Assembly: GCF_000934755.1 (NCBI RefSeq)
Contig: NZ_JYNP01000029.1
Coordinates: forward strand, 1-64,000
DNA length: 64,000 nucleotides
Direction: 5' to 3'
From: Desulfonatronovibrio magnus
Lineage (GTDB): Bacteria; Desulfobacterota; Desulfovibrionia; Desulfovibrionales; Desulfonatronovibrionaceae
Shown: piece by piece, positions 1 through 8,703 of the stretch
How positions within the stretch are numbered: the stretch's first letter is position 1
Layout of the letters: each line of letters begins with the position of its first letter
Program-made: the position numbers and the translations under genes
Notes under the pieces: model-generated
What the model was told of the DNA's origin: nothing
Database searches by the model: none
Seen by the model: only the letters and a program-made list of their open reading frames with translations

Positions 1-414
1 ACTGGTTTTAACCATGAACCCTGAACAATTGGACATGCCATGGAACTGAAGATTTTCTGGGTCGTCGACATGACGAATGGGGCTTGTCTAGACATTTACT
101 GACTGGACTATGCCTAGATCCTGATGGGTGTTTGGTGCAGTCATATTAAGAGCTGCAACCAGTAAAAAGAAATAACAGGAATATGTCAAAGATCGGCTAA
201 GCGGCTCGTCGGCCAAGTGCTAACGCGTCCTCAGCAAGAAAACCAAAATTTCTTGCAACAGGAGAGTATTGTCTCTTGACAGAGGGCCTTTTAATGGGAG
301 TTAAATCCAGCGCAGCTGGAACGCAAGGCGTTATTTAACCGGGCAGGGACTATAAAGGCAGACATAAGAGAAAGTCATTCCCTCGCCAAAGGCAATGACA
401 TTTTTTTATACCGG

Positions 415-492
415 CAAGTCGCCGGGTGAACAATGTTTTAGTCTGTCTTTAACGTCTGACTTATCGTCTGTGGTTAAAATAAGATAAGAATT
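415..492 (+). repeat. Direct repeat, left copy flanking the TA module
   Basis: Bases 415-473 are identical to 2474-2532, and similarity continues with small indels for about 18 more bases. The two copies are in the same orientation and bracket the toxin-antitoxin genes and an amine-oxidase-like gene fragment. On the minus strand both copies encode the peptide TDDKSDVKDRLKHCSPGDL, so the repeat may be the duplicated tail of a lost gene. Confidence 0.85.
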
Positions 493-690
493 GATCAGAG
501 TGGCCAGACGAATATCGGAAGTTTTTCCAGCAAAGTATGCGGAGACCAAGAAAAGCTGACATACTCCCGGGCATGCTTGAAGGCTAGCATAACCAGGAGA
601 AAGGCTACCCAACATGCATCTCCATGAATGATTGGATAAGCCCTCTGCCGACTTAACTTTCCAGGCTCTAAAGCCGGAAGAGCTACAAAT

Positions 691-742
691 GTTCCCTCCA
701 TGGGAACTTTATCTTGACAGCCAATCTGGGAACAATTAGGTT
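691..742 (+). promoter_or_regulatory. Putative autoregulated promoter of higBA
   Basis: A perfect inverted repeat GTTCCC-N5-GGGAAC (691-707) lies just upstream of a consensus -35 box TTGACA (714-719). A weak -10 (TAGGTT) follows 17 bases later. A further half site (GGGAAC) sits at 728-733, inside the spacer. This layout fits autorepression by the HTH of the downstream antitoxin. The dyad and -35 are seen directly; the function is inferred. Confidence 0.45.
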
Positions 743-748
743 GAGAGT

Positions 749-1063
749 GTGAACATAGTCAGCCGAAAAACACTGAATTGCTATTGCGAGAAATATGCTG
801 ATGCGAGAGGAAGCCTTCTATCTTGGTATGATCGCGTTTCGAAGAAAAAATACTCTAATCATGCGAAGCTGAAAGAGGATTTTCCAAGTGCTGATCATGT
901 CGGCGACAATAGGTATGTATTCCATATAAAAGGAAATCATTTCAGGCTGATTGTTTGGATTCGGTTTGAGACAGGTCAGATACTTGTGAAGTGGTTTGGA
1001 CCTCATGCCGAATACGATAAAATATTAGCAGCAGAGGTGAGTTATGATGATCCGTGCCATTAA
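749..1063 (+). CDS. higB: HigB-family type II toxin (mRNA interferase-like)
   Basis: 104 residues, starting at GTG; no ATG precedes the conserved part. The sequence resembles the HigB/YafO-like toxin family of the RelE fold, with an N-terminal helix pair (RKTLNCYCEKYADAR) and a C-terminal beta-sheet ending in a block like FRLIVWIRF...ILVKWFGPHAEYDKI, typical of this family. HigB toxins cleave mRNA on the ribosome. Unusually for TA systems, but normal for HigBA, the toxin gene comes first. It overlaps the antitoxin start by 20 bases, so the two are translationally coupled. The likely operator-promoter lies at 691-742. Family assignment is firm; activity in this strain is inferred. Confidence 0.85.
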   Translation: MNIVSRKTLNCYCEKYADARGSLLSWYDRVSKKKYSNHAKLKEDFPSADHVGDNRYVFHIKGNHFRLIVWIRFETGQILVKWFGPHAEYDKILAAEVSYDDPCH

Positions 1064-2231
1064 AACAGATGCTGACTACGAAGCAGCGCTGGCTCGGGTC
1101 GAAGAAATTTTCGACTCGGAACCCGGTAGCCCTGAGTTTGACGAACTGGAGGTCTGGGGTACTCTCATTGGTGCATATGAAGATGAGAATCACCCTGTTC
1201 CGCCGCCAACTCCGCTTGAGGCTATTGAATTTGTCATGGACCAGCAGGGGCTGAAACAAAAAGACCTTGTTCCGTTTATTGGTTCAAAAAGCAAAGTATC
1301 TGAGGTGCTTGCTGGAAAAAGAAAGCTGACACTGAAAATGATACGTGCACTGCACGAAGGATTGGGTATTCCCGCAGACACTCTCCTGAAGGAGCCGGGT
1401 AAAAAATTGCCTGAGACCTTGGCTGACGTTCATTGGAGCCAATTCCCTGTAAGGGAAATGGCCAAACGTGGTTGGATTAAAGATGCCAAAGACTTGATGG
1501 ATAGAGCCGAGGAGGCTGTGCGAAATCTCATGGCGCAGGTCGGCCAGCCAGACTGCCTGCCCACAGCGTGTTATCGTTGCGGGATTTCCAGGACTGCGGC
1601 TGACATCGATATGTATGCTGTTCAGGCGTGGCTGCTTGGGGTTCAGCTCAAGGCACAACATATTGAAACAACAGGTACCTACGACGGCAATCTGGATGAG
1701 ACCTTTTTAAGTCGTTTGGCCAGGCTGAGTATGTTTAGCGATGGCCCGCAAAAAGCAGTTGAGTATCTCAGTTCAAAGGGGATTAAGCTGGTTGTTGAGC
1801 CGCACTTCCCCCATACGAAGCTGGATGGCGCTGCAATCCTGCAATCAGGCGTGCCCATCGTCGCACTGACGTTGAGATACGACAGAATTGATAATTATTG
1901 GTTTACTTTGCTTCATGAATGCGCCCATGTGATAAAGCATCTTTCGGAAGACAACAGCCTCATTCTTGACGATTTTGAATCCGAAGCTGTTGATGCAAGA
2001 GAACACGAAGCTAATATCCTTGCTCGTGATGCCGTTGTGCCTCTTGAGACATGGGAGAATCATAAAATAACGAAGGTAAAGCACCCCAAGAAGGATCATG
2101 TCATTGGCCTCGCAAGTCAGATGGAGGTTCATCCTGCGCTGATCGCTGGGCGTGTTCGATATGAAAGAAAAAAATACAATATTTTTTCAAACCTTGTTGG
2201 GAATCGGGATGTGCGTAAATTATTTGCTTAA
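1044..2231 (+). CDS. higA: HigA-type antitoxin with XRE HTH fused to an ImmA/IrrE metallopeptidase domain
   Basis: 395 residues; ATG preceded by GAGGTGAG. Residues about 58-115 form an XRE-type helix-turn-helix (GLKQKDLVPFIGSKSKVSEV) with the HigA-like acidic N-terminal extension. The C-terminal half is an ImmA/IrrE-type zinc peptidase: HECAH at 291-295 is the HExxH motif, with further acidic and His residues around 316-325 (REHEAN). Most HigA antitoxins are 90-130 residues, so this long form could neutralise HigB and also be removed by, or carry out, regulated proteolysis. The two-cysteine patch (CYRCG, about 176-180) is not part of either domain. It is coupled to the preceding toxin. DNA binding to the 691-707 dyad is inferred. 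Confidence 0.85.
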   Translation: MMIRAIKTDADYEAALARVEEIFDSEPGSPEFDELEVWGTLIGAYEDENHPVPPPTPLEAIEFVMDQQGLKQKDLVPFIGSKSKVSEVLAGKRKLTLKMIRALHEGLGIPADTLLKEPGKKLPETLADVHWSQFPVREMAKRGWIKDAKDLMDRAEEAVRNLMAQVGQPDCLPTACYRCGISRTAADIDMYAVQAWLLGVQLKAQHIETTGTYDGNLDETFLSRLARLSMFSDGPQKAVEYLSSKGIKLVVEPHFPHTKLDGAAILQSGVPIVALTLRYDRIDNYWFTLLHECAHVIKHLSEDNSLILDDFESEAVDAREHEANILARDAVVPLETWENHKITKVKHPKKDHVIGLASQMEVHPALIAGRVRYERKKYNIFSNLVGNRDVRKLFA

Positions 2232-2251
2232 ATAGTTTTTAGCCCTTGAAC

Positions 2252-2488
2252 ATATGCATGAAAGCTGGATACGTATCCTGGATCGCTGGGGTCCCCTACC
2301 CTTTTCAAAACAATATCCGCCACCTGCCGAGAGAAGCAGTTTTTGAGTGCCTTGAGGGACTGTATGAAGCCAGCCAGGCCATGAATGGCTCCCCTGCAAA
2401 TTTCAAAGACTGGATACTTTCAATTTTTGGACAGGTAATTTCAGACTGTTTCATGCTTCCATACAACAAAAGACAAGTCGCCGGGTGA
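2252..2488 (+). pseudogene. Fragment of a flavin amine-oxidase / UDP-galactopyranose-mutase-like gene
   Basis: An open frame of about 80 codons whose core (VPYPFQNNIRHLP ... NFKDWILSIFGQVISDCFM) closely resembles the mid-region of NAD(P)-binding protoporphyrinogen-oxidase-like and UDP-galactopyranose-mutase-like proteins, which are normally 400-500 residues. The FAD-binding N-terminus and the C-terminal half are missing. The reading frame runs straight into the right copy of the direct repeat at 2474: the family-like motif MLPYN is followed by repeat-encoded residues and a stop. This is therefore a gene fragment cut by the rearrangement that placed the repeat, not a functional gene. Family recognition is moderate because only about 70 residues remain. 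Confidence 0.6.
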
Positions 2489-2551
2489 ACAATGTTTTAG
2501 TCTGTCTTTAACGTCTGACTTATCGTCTGTGGCTAAAAATAAGAAAAGAAT
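2474..2551 (+). repeat. Direct repeat, right copy flanking the TA module
   Basis: Right-hand partner of 415-492, with 59 identical bases followed by a diverged tail. It abuts the truncated amine-oxidase-like fragment on its left and the 3' end of the minus-strand ATPase gene on its right. The pair spans 2.06 kb of accessory DNA. Confidence 0.85.
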
Positions 2552-2552
2552 T

Positions 2553-3827
2553 TCAAGCAAACTTATTCAACCCTTCGAGTTCAAATGGTGATAACAGGCA
2601 AACTTCTTTTGAAGGTTGATTATTGTATGGATTAATAAGGTAAAGCCCCTGGCTTTGGCTGTAATTCTCACAGAATGTGAAAAGCCCCTGAAAGTCAGAT
2701 ACCTTCAGGTGGCTCTTGTACTTGATCTCTACGGGAACTGGACCGCTGTCGTGGTTTAAAACCAAATCAACTTCCTGTCGATTTTTTGTTCGCCAGAATT
2801 TCAAGCGATCCGGCTTGAATCCATTTTTTATCAGCTCTGAAATCACAAATCCTTCAAACAAAAAAGAGGCGTCTGGCCGGATTTGCGGGCCGTTGAAGTT
2901 ATTCAAGAAATAATTTCTTACTCCATTGTCTAAAAAGTAAATCTTGGGCGTTTTGACCAGCTCCTTGTTGCGATTGGTAAAGAAAGGAGTATGGACAGTA
3001 ATGATGAAGGTTTCCCGCAGGATTTCCACATAATTCTTGGCGGTTTTTTCGTTTATCGAGGCGACTTGAGCCAGCTGACTGTAAGGAGTCTCCTGACCGT
3101 TATTTATTGCCAGGTGCTGAATGAGGGTTTTGGCATGTTTGATACGGTCCAGGGCTAAAAAGTCCACCAGATCTTTTTTCACGTAAAGATCAAAAATTGA
3201 AGCAAGAACTTCTTCTTTCTCCTGGTCCTGGACCTGGGCGACTTCAGGATAGCCGCCATAAATCATGAATTTTTCAAGTTCAGTAAATACCTCAGGAACC
3301 AGCACTTTAAGATTTTTACTTTTAACCCCTGAAATATTGTTGACTTTTTCCAGCAGTTCACTTTGATCGACAAACTCTAAGTATTCCTTGAAGGATAAAG
3401 GATACACCCTGACAGTTCGCTTACGTCCGGCCAGACTTTCCTGGACGCGCTCATTAATTGCCAGTGAGGATGAGCCTGAAGCAAATATCTTTACATCAGG
3501 ATGATGGTCCGCAAGATTTTTTAGAACCAGACTTATATCCGAATACCTTTGAAATTCATCAAGAAAAAGAAAAAAGCGCCGCTCGTGATTGGGTTTGTAC
3601 CCGTTAAGCTTCAGAATATTCAAGCAATTTTCATAAGTGCTCACTTTTTCATAGTTGGAGTACACATCAAGGTCTAAAAACAGCTTGGGGCAATCTTGAG
3701 GAAGCCTTCTATATATTTCACTGAGCAAGGTTGTCTTTCCAACCTGCCTTGCTCCAATCAGAAGCGTAATTTTATTATTTTTACTCTGTTCTTCTAATCT
3801 GGAAAATATTTGGCGGTTTTTATACAT
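2553..3827 (-). CDS. AAA-family ATPase with C-terminal DUF4143 domain
   Basis: 424 residues; ATG preceded by AAAGGTGAT. The N-terminal AAA_14-type P-loop is clear: Walker A GARQVGKTT at residues 25-33, Walker B LFLDEFQRY around 85-94, and a sensor-like SGSSSLAI about 30 residues later. The C-terminal DUF4143 region has the nuclease-like signature EVDLVLNHD ... VPVEIKYK near residue 350, resembling PD-(D/E)xK active-site spacing. Such proteins are common in mobile or variable parts of bacterial and archaeal genomes and their role is unknown. It is a single gene, adjacent to remains of a second DUF4143 gene on the opposite strand. Confidence 0.85.
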   Translation of the reverse strand: MYKNRQIFSRLEEQSKNNKITLLIGARQVGKTTLLSEIYRRLPQDCPKLFLDLDVYSNYEKVSTYENCLNILKLNGYKPNHERRFFLFLDEFQRYSDISLVLKNLADHHPDVKIFASGSSSLAINERVQESLAGRKRTVRVYPLSFKEYLEFVDQSELLEKVNNISGVKSKNLKVLVPEVFTELEKFMIYGGYPEVAQVQDQEKEEVLASIFDLYVKKDLVDFLALDRIKHAKTLIQHLAINNGQETPYSQLAQVASINEKTAKNYVEILRETFIITVHTPFFTNRNKELVKTPKIYFLDNGVRNYFLNNFNGPQIRPDASFLFEGFVISELIKNGFKPDRLKFWRTKNRQEVDLVLNHDSGPVPVEIKYKSHLKVSDFQGLFTFCENYSQSQGLYLINPYNNQPSKEVCLLSPFELEGLNKFA

Positions 3828-3904
3828 TTTTATATCACCTTTTTCGGGTTTTCTTTCCGGAAAATATTAAACTATTCCGGAATGAGGGGCAAGAAAAAGA
3901 TTAA

Positions 3905-4211
3905 TGGCCACAGACAAAAAGGGCAGACGAAATCCATTTCAGCTGGCAATTTGCCAGCTGAAATGGATTTCGTACTTAGTGATGGCCAAAGCATCATTGC
4001 CGTGGAAGTCAAGCCGGGCCGCATGGCCCGTCCTTCTGTCTCTCGTTCCGCCAGAAGCTTTTTGGAAGCCTATGCGCCTCGCATGCTTTTTGTGTTCAAC
4101 CAGACTTTGGATACAACAATTACCGTACAGGATCGACCCGTACGGTTTGTTCCGCTGGAAGCTGCCATCCCGGAAATTGTGAAGCACGCATTGGAAGATG
4201 TCCGGTTTTGA
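3905..4211 (+). pseudogene. C-terminal remnant of a second AAA/DUF4143 ATPase
   Basis: The frame from about 3973 to 4211 encodes DFVLSDGQSIIAVEVKPG followed by a typical DUF4143 C-terminus ending in PEIVKHALEDVRF. Upstream, bases 3905-3934 read WPQTKRADE in a different frame, which completes the family motif (ADE-[IM]-DFVL). The two parts are separated by a 31-base palindromic insertion that shifts the frame. An in-frame stop lies at 3902-3904, so the P-loop half is gone. A longer frame from 3810 is open through the region only because of the insertion and its N-terminus is not family-like. This is a decayed relative of the neighbouring ATPase. Confidence 0.75.
3928..3972. repeat. Perfect 45-bp palindrome (22-bp arms, 1-base centre)
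   Basis: Bases 3928-3949 are the exact reverse complement of 3951-3972, with T3950 at the centre. The palindrome interrupts the coding sequence of the DUF4143 remnant. Removing 31 bases restores a continuous family motif, and the pentamer GAAAT occurs on both sides of the inserted part. It is not placed or followed like a terminator (no T-run). Confidence 0.9.
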
Positions 4212-4536
4212 TAAGTCTGTTGGCCACTCCGAAGAAACGCAAGCCAACAGGGTCAGGCAAAATATACTTTTTCGCTGTCCATGATAGGGAATCTCGGCGG
4301 CAGGATTCATAGCATTTAGTACTTGACAATTCAAAGTGGTCCAAGTCATGTCTGACACAGAATTAACATCTCATATAAGGAATTTTTCCACGCGATCCCG
4401 AAAGTTCAGGTCGTTATCCTGTTTGGGTCTGTAGCGCATGGTCGCTTGACAGCTTCAAGCAGCCGGCACCCATAAACATGTACGTATGTTTTGATCGGCT
4501 CCGCAATGAAAAAGTTATCACCGAGGGGGAGAGTTC
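4212..4536. other. Intergenic region with a possible promoter for the tandem ATPases
   Basis: No gene is supported. TTGACA at 4446-4451 with a CATAAA at 4471-4476 (19-base spacing) could drive the ATPase gene at 4537. An AAACAT-N6-ATGTTT dyad at 4474-4491 overlaps the -10 and could be an operator. A 22-codon minus-strand frame (4378-4440 region) is too short to call. Confidence 0.35.
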
Positions 4537-5682
4537 ATGAGCGAATTACAGCCTTTTACCAACATTCCACCTTTCATTAACCGCGACGTGGAGATGCGTT
4601 TTTTGCAGTCATGGATCGAGGAGAAGCCCAAGAATATCTTGTTCTTGTACGGCCCCAAATCCAGCGGCAAGACCACGTTGATTTACCAGTTCATTGAACG
4701 TAACCTTCCCCGGACAGAGTATGACATCAAGCATTTTAACCTGCGCAAATTGTTGCTGATCAACTACGAGAGCTTTTTGCGGGCCTTTTTCGAGCGTAAG
4801 GACAGCCAACAGGTCAAGGAGACCAGGCAATACGACCTGAAGGTGTTCAAGCTCAGCGTGGAGACGCTCAAGGGGCTGGAGAGCAGGGAGCTGGATCCGT
4901 TCATTGTCATGGAAAAGGAGCTGGAAAAAATCAACAAAAAAGGCAAGCGCCCGCTGATTATCATTGACGAGCTGCAGGCCCTGGCCGAAATCTATTTCAA
5001 CGGCGGCCGAGAGTTGATCAACGAGATGTTTAACTTCTTCGTGGCCATGACCAAGGAATCCCATCTGTGTCACGTACTTATTGCCAGCTCGGACGGATAT
5101 TTTATTGAACGATTGTACAACGACAGCAAGCTCAGAAAGACCAGCGAGCTGTTCGAGGTGGACTACCTGCCCAAGGAGGATATTGTTTACTGGCTGAACA
5201 ATCTGGAAAAAGAGTCCAATATCACCGATTTTATCTTGACCAGTGAACAGATTGAATACTTCTGGGAACACTTTGGGGGCAGTATCTGGGAAATATCTAA
5301 TTTGCTGGGAAAAATGATCTCAATAGCCCAGAAAAGCACTGTGCCCCGGCCCGAAATGGAGCGGATTGTTTCCCGATACATGATGCAGGCAAAGAGTTAT
5401 TTCAAGGAATACGGAGCACTTGATCCCTCCAGAACTGCTTTGCTTCGTGAAATATATGCCGCTGTTTCCAGGAATGGTTGTTTCGATGAATTGGCTTTGG
5501 GCGGTTTACTGAACAATGAAGTTTATGCCGACAAGAAGGCTTTGCAGGAAGAGCTGCGCTACCTGGTGCAACAAAACTTCCTTTACTACAATCCAACTCT
5601 TGCGGAATACAAACTCCAGGGGCGAAGCATGGAGATTGGATTGGGGATGTTTTTGCATGAAGTCGACGCAGTGCGCGCATAG
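4537..5682 (+). CDS. P-loop ATPase of the archaeal-type ATPase family, tandem copy 1
   Basis: 381 residues; ATG with GAGGGGGAGAG upstream. Walker A is GPKSSGKTT at residues 39-47, Walker B RPLIIIDELQAL near 137-148, followed by an arginine/serine-rich sensor region (LIASSDGYFIERL). The C-terminal third is a winged-helix-like segment (EELRYLVQQNFLYYNPTLAEYKLQG). This matches the ATPase_2 (PF01637-like) family found mainly in archaea and scattered in bacteria, with no assigned function. The following copy at 5814 is a tandem duplicate. The gene is GC-richer than the following 7.3-8.1 kb segment and lies in an accessory region. Confidence 0.8.
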   Translation: MSELQPFTNIPPFINRDVEMRFLQSWIEEKPKNILFLYGPKSSGKTTLIYQFIERNLPRTEYDIKHFNLRKLLLINYESFLRAFFERKDSQQVKETRQYDLKVFKLSVETLKGLESRELDPFIVMEKELEKINKKGKRPLIIIDELQALAEIYFNGGRELINEMFNFFVAMTKESHLCHVLIASSDGYFIERLYNDSKLRKTSELFEVDYLPKEDIVYWLNNLEKESNITDFILTSEQIEYFWEHFGGSIWEISNLLGKMISIAQKSTVPRPEMERIVSRYMMQAKSYFKEYGALDPSRTALLREIYAAVSRNGCFDELALGGLLNNEVYADKKALQEELRYLVQQNFLYYNPTLAEYKLQGRSMEIGLGMFLHEVDAVRA

Positions 5683-5813
5683 CCTGTACCAAAGTCGGGC
5701 GTAAAATGATTTTTTACACCCGGCTCTGAAAAGGCTGCCCTTGTGTTTTCTTTCTTCGTGAATTTTGTGCCTTTGTGGTTCTATACAAACTTTTATTTAT
5801 GCAGGAGTTGACC

Positions 5814-6942
5814 ATGCGTTACAAAAAGGAACCCGCATTTATTAATCGGCAGGCCGAGTTGGGTTATCTCAGTTCCTGGATAGAAGAACGTCCGGAGCAT
5901 ATTCTGTTCCTTTACGGTCCCAAATCCAGCGGCAAGACCACGTTGTTATACCAGTTCATTAAACGTAACCTTCCCCGGACAGAGTATGACATCAAACATT
6001 TCAATCTGAGGGAGTTGCTGCTGATCAACTACGAGAGCTTCCTAAGGGCCTTTTTCGAGCTCAAGGACAGCCAACAGGTCAAGGAGACTCGGGCAATACG
6101 ACCTGAAGGTGTTCAAGCTCAGCGTGGAGACGCTCAAGGGGCTGGAAAGCAGGGAACTGGATCCGTTCATCGTCATGAAGCGGGAGTTGGAAAAAATCAC
6201 CAGAAAAGGCAAGCGCCCGCTGATTATCATCGACGAGTTGCAGGCCCTGGCTGAGATCTATTTTAATGGTGGCCGAGAGCTGCTCAACGAGATGTTCAAC
6301 TTTTTCGTGGCCATGACCAAGGAATCCCATCTGTGTCACGTACTTATTGCCAGTTCTGACGGGTATTTTATTGAACGATTGTACAACGACAGCAAGCTCA
6401 GAAAGACCAGCGAACTGTTCGAGGTGGACTACCTGCCCAAGGAGGATATTGTTTACTGGCTGAACAATCTGGAAAAAGAGTCCAATATCACCGACTTTAC
6501 CTTGACCAGTGAACAGATTGAATACGTCTGGGAGCATTTTGGGGGCAGCATTTGGGAAATATCAAACCTGCTCGGGCAGTTTTTGAAGGTGTGTCAAGAC
6601 GGAATGGTTCCCCAGGAGGAAATGGAGCGTGTCGTTGCCAGGTATGTCATGCAGGCCAGGAGCTACTTTGAGGAGTATGCCGGTCTGAAGAAACATCGTC
6701 ATTCTTTTTTTTCTGAAGTCAACAAGAGTCTTGCCAAAGGATTTTTCAAGGAGACTGACCTGGTGGCTCTTGTGGAAAGTGGTGTGTTTACCGAGGATGG
6801 GCTGCGAGAGGAATTGAACGGTCTGGTGCAGAAGAACTTCTTCTACTACAACCCCACCCGGGCAGAGTATAAACTCCAGGGGCGAAGCATGGAGATTGGA
6901 TTGGGGATGTTTTTGCATGAAGTCGACGCAGTGCGCGCATAG
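5814..6942 (+). pseudogene. Tandem copy 2 of the ATPase, disrupted by a single-base frameshift
   Basis: The first part (ATG at 5814, SD CAGGAG) encodes MRYKKEPAFINRQAEL ... Walker A GPKSSGKTT and matches copy 1 up to about 6088. There copy 2 reads GACTCGGGCAATACG where copy 1 has GACCAGGCAATACG, i.e. one extra G, and the remaining 277 codons continue in the next frame to 6942. Nucleotide identity with copy 1 is very high in the middle, lower in the segment corresponding to residues about 265-355, and complete again over the last 75 bases up to and past the stop. A sequencing error at the GGG run is possible; otherwise the gene is inactive or depends on frameshifting. Confidence 0.75.
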
Positions 6943-7346
6943 CCTGGTGCCAAAATGGTATCAATGTCTTGCATGGTTGGTTTAGCCCCAGGATTTGAGT
7001 GAAAACACATCAAAAAATCTGCCTGGAAAATTCAGTTTCAGATCTGTGTTCAAAAAAATATAAAGAGCGTCTATGGGCTCTGTAAATGAGCTACTTGTGA
7101 AGAATTTTCTCAAGGTAAGACTGATCTCGCATAGAGGTGTCATGATGGCACTTTGGCTGTATTCAGATGTAGAGCGAGTGATGATGGCCCCAGTCACCAG
7201 CCCAAGTGAAATCAGTTCCGCTGGCCATTAAATCAAAGATCAAACTGAGGCTTGACAAAGGGACTTGGACGTCGAATAGTCTGACAATCAAGCATTGACA
7301 GACAATTGTGACAAGAAAAATATGTGCATCTGGTCAAGATGAAAAT
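6943..7346. other. Intergenic region, no gene supported
   Basis: About 400 bases with only short frames on either strand; none has family similarity I can recognise. Base composition changes here from the GC-richer ATPase block to the strongly AT-rich block that follows, so a junction between segments of different origin is likely. Confidence 0.4.
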
Positions 7347-8703
7347 ATGAAAATAAACAGCTATCATAGTGCAGGCTCGACGTACCCTAAACTTAAGCCC
7401 CAAAAGACAATAAATATTTCTGATGTTGAATGGATTGGTTTTCGTTTTTTAGACAATATTTCCAAAACTTTTAAATATAACAACAAATATTACAAGGCCA
7501 TTTATCCTAATGCTATGGAATACACTTTGAACTTGTTTAAAAGTGGAATTATTGATGGGCTAATAGAAAAAAAAATTATCCCTGAAACAACAATTACAAA
7601 CTATACTATTGACAAATTTCCATTAGTTTTGATGCAGGAAACTGAATTTTTCAACATTGACTCAATTAACTGGAACCCATTAATGTTGAAAGATGCTGCA
7701 AAAAAAGTTATTGATTTACAAAATTTTTAATTAGGCATGACTTAATGCTTAAAGATGGCCACACTAAAAATATAATATTCCAAGAAAACTGTACACCTAA
7801 GTGGTGTGATATTGGCAGCATAGTATCACTCAATGACAAGCAGCAATTTTGTACACGTGATATAATAAGTGATTATTTGTATCCATTAATGATCAGAGAA
7901 CACTCTATCAGTTTAGCAAGAATTTCAAGATATCTTTCCAAATATCATTGCACTGAACGAGAATTCTATTATATCACAAATAAACAATTAAATGTCAATA
8001 GCGATAAGGCAATTGATAACATAAATCAAATTGAACACTTAATTAACAACATAAGCTTTAAATTTTGCAAAAATTTATACCTAAACAAATATAATGAATC
8101 CTGTTTAAGCAAGATAAGGAGTAAAAGATAGACCTGAATAATTTCAGAAGGCATCAAAACAGCACAAGAATTGACATAATCAAAAAAATATTAATTGGGC
8201 TTAAGCCCCAAACAGTCCTCGATATTGGTTCCAACCTGGGCGTTTTATCTATATTGGCAGCTCAGACCGGGGCAGAAGTATTAGCAGTAGGTGAGGATGA
8301 ATGTTTTTCTTGTATGTGTTACGAAAATCTGAAACTCTATGATGGGCTCAAAGCAAAAACAGTTTTGGCATCAGCTGAGTACCTTCCTGGAAATATGCCA
8401 GATTTAGTTTTAGCAATTGATCTGACGCACATTTTATTTTTTATAGGCTGTTACAGGCTGGAAATTATCGCAAAGTTGTTAGCAAATCGTACAAGCAATG
8501 CTTTACTTACAGAATTTAAGCCTAATGGTATGGATGAATGTATCCCAAAAACCGGATCTTTACAAAAAAACTATAACATAGATCTTTTTCTAACTGAGTT
8601 ATCGAAATTTTTCAAAACAGTGAGGCCCATACCCCCACCTGGACAAGAAAACGCAGAAGAAAGCATTATTATATTAGCAAAAAACAAAAGAATATCTGGA
8701 TAG
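7347..8703 (+). pseudogene. NoeA-like class I SAM methyltransferase gene split over three frames
   Basis: Three consecutive frames join into one protein of about 450 residues. Frame 1 (ATG 7347 to TAA 7730) carries EWIGFRFLDNISKTFKYNNKYYKAIYP and ...NWNPLMLKDAAKKVIDLQNF. Frame 2 (about 7724-8131) continues with LMLKDGHTKNIIFQ and PKWCDIGSIV. Frame 3 (8125-8703) has the SAM-binding motif I TVLDIGSNLGVLSILA and the rest of a Rossmann fold, with no start codon upstream. This order matches nodulation-type (NoeA-like) or sugar methyltransferases with a kinase-like N-terminal part. The first break lies at the sequence A-AAT-TTT followed at once by TAA; the second lies between 8125 and 8131. The first two-thirds are strongly AT-rich, suggesting transfer. 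Alternatives are programmed frameshifting or sequencing errors at homopolymers. Confidence 0.6.

Larger units (their letters stand above)
1..748. other. Non-coding / degenerate left edge
   Basis: No ORF with coding character was found over about 750 bases. Two overlapping minus-strand frames between about 406 and 701 are open for 68-69 codons but match no family I recognise and shift frame between each other; they may be the decayed remains of one gene. The stretch contains the left copy of an 80-bp direct repeat (415-492) and, at its right end, the regulatory region of the HigB/HigA module. Confidence 0.5.

Noticed and set aside
406-701. Two minus-strand frames at the left edge
   Set aside because: They overlap in different frames and end in the direct repeat; I could not link them to a family, so I treat them as decayed sequence.
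4609-5271. 220-codon open frame on the minus strand
   Set aside because: It is exactly antisense to the well supported ATPase gene, and the same shadow frame recurs under the duplicate copy; no start signal or family similarity.
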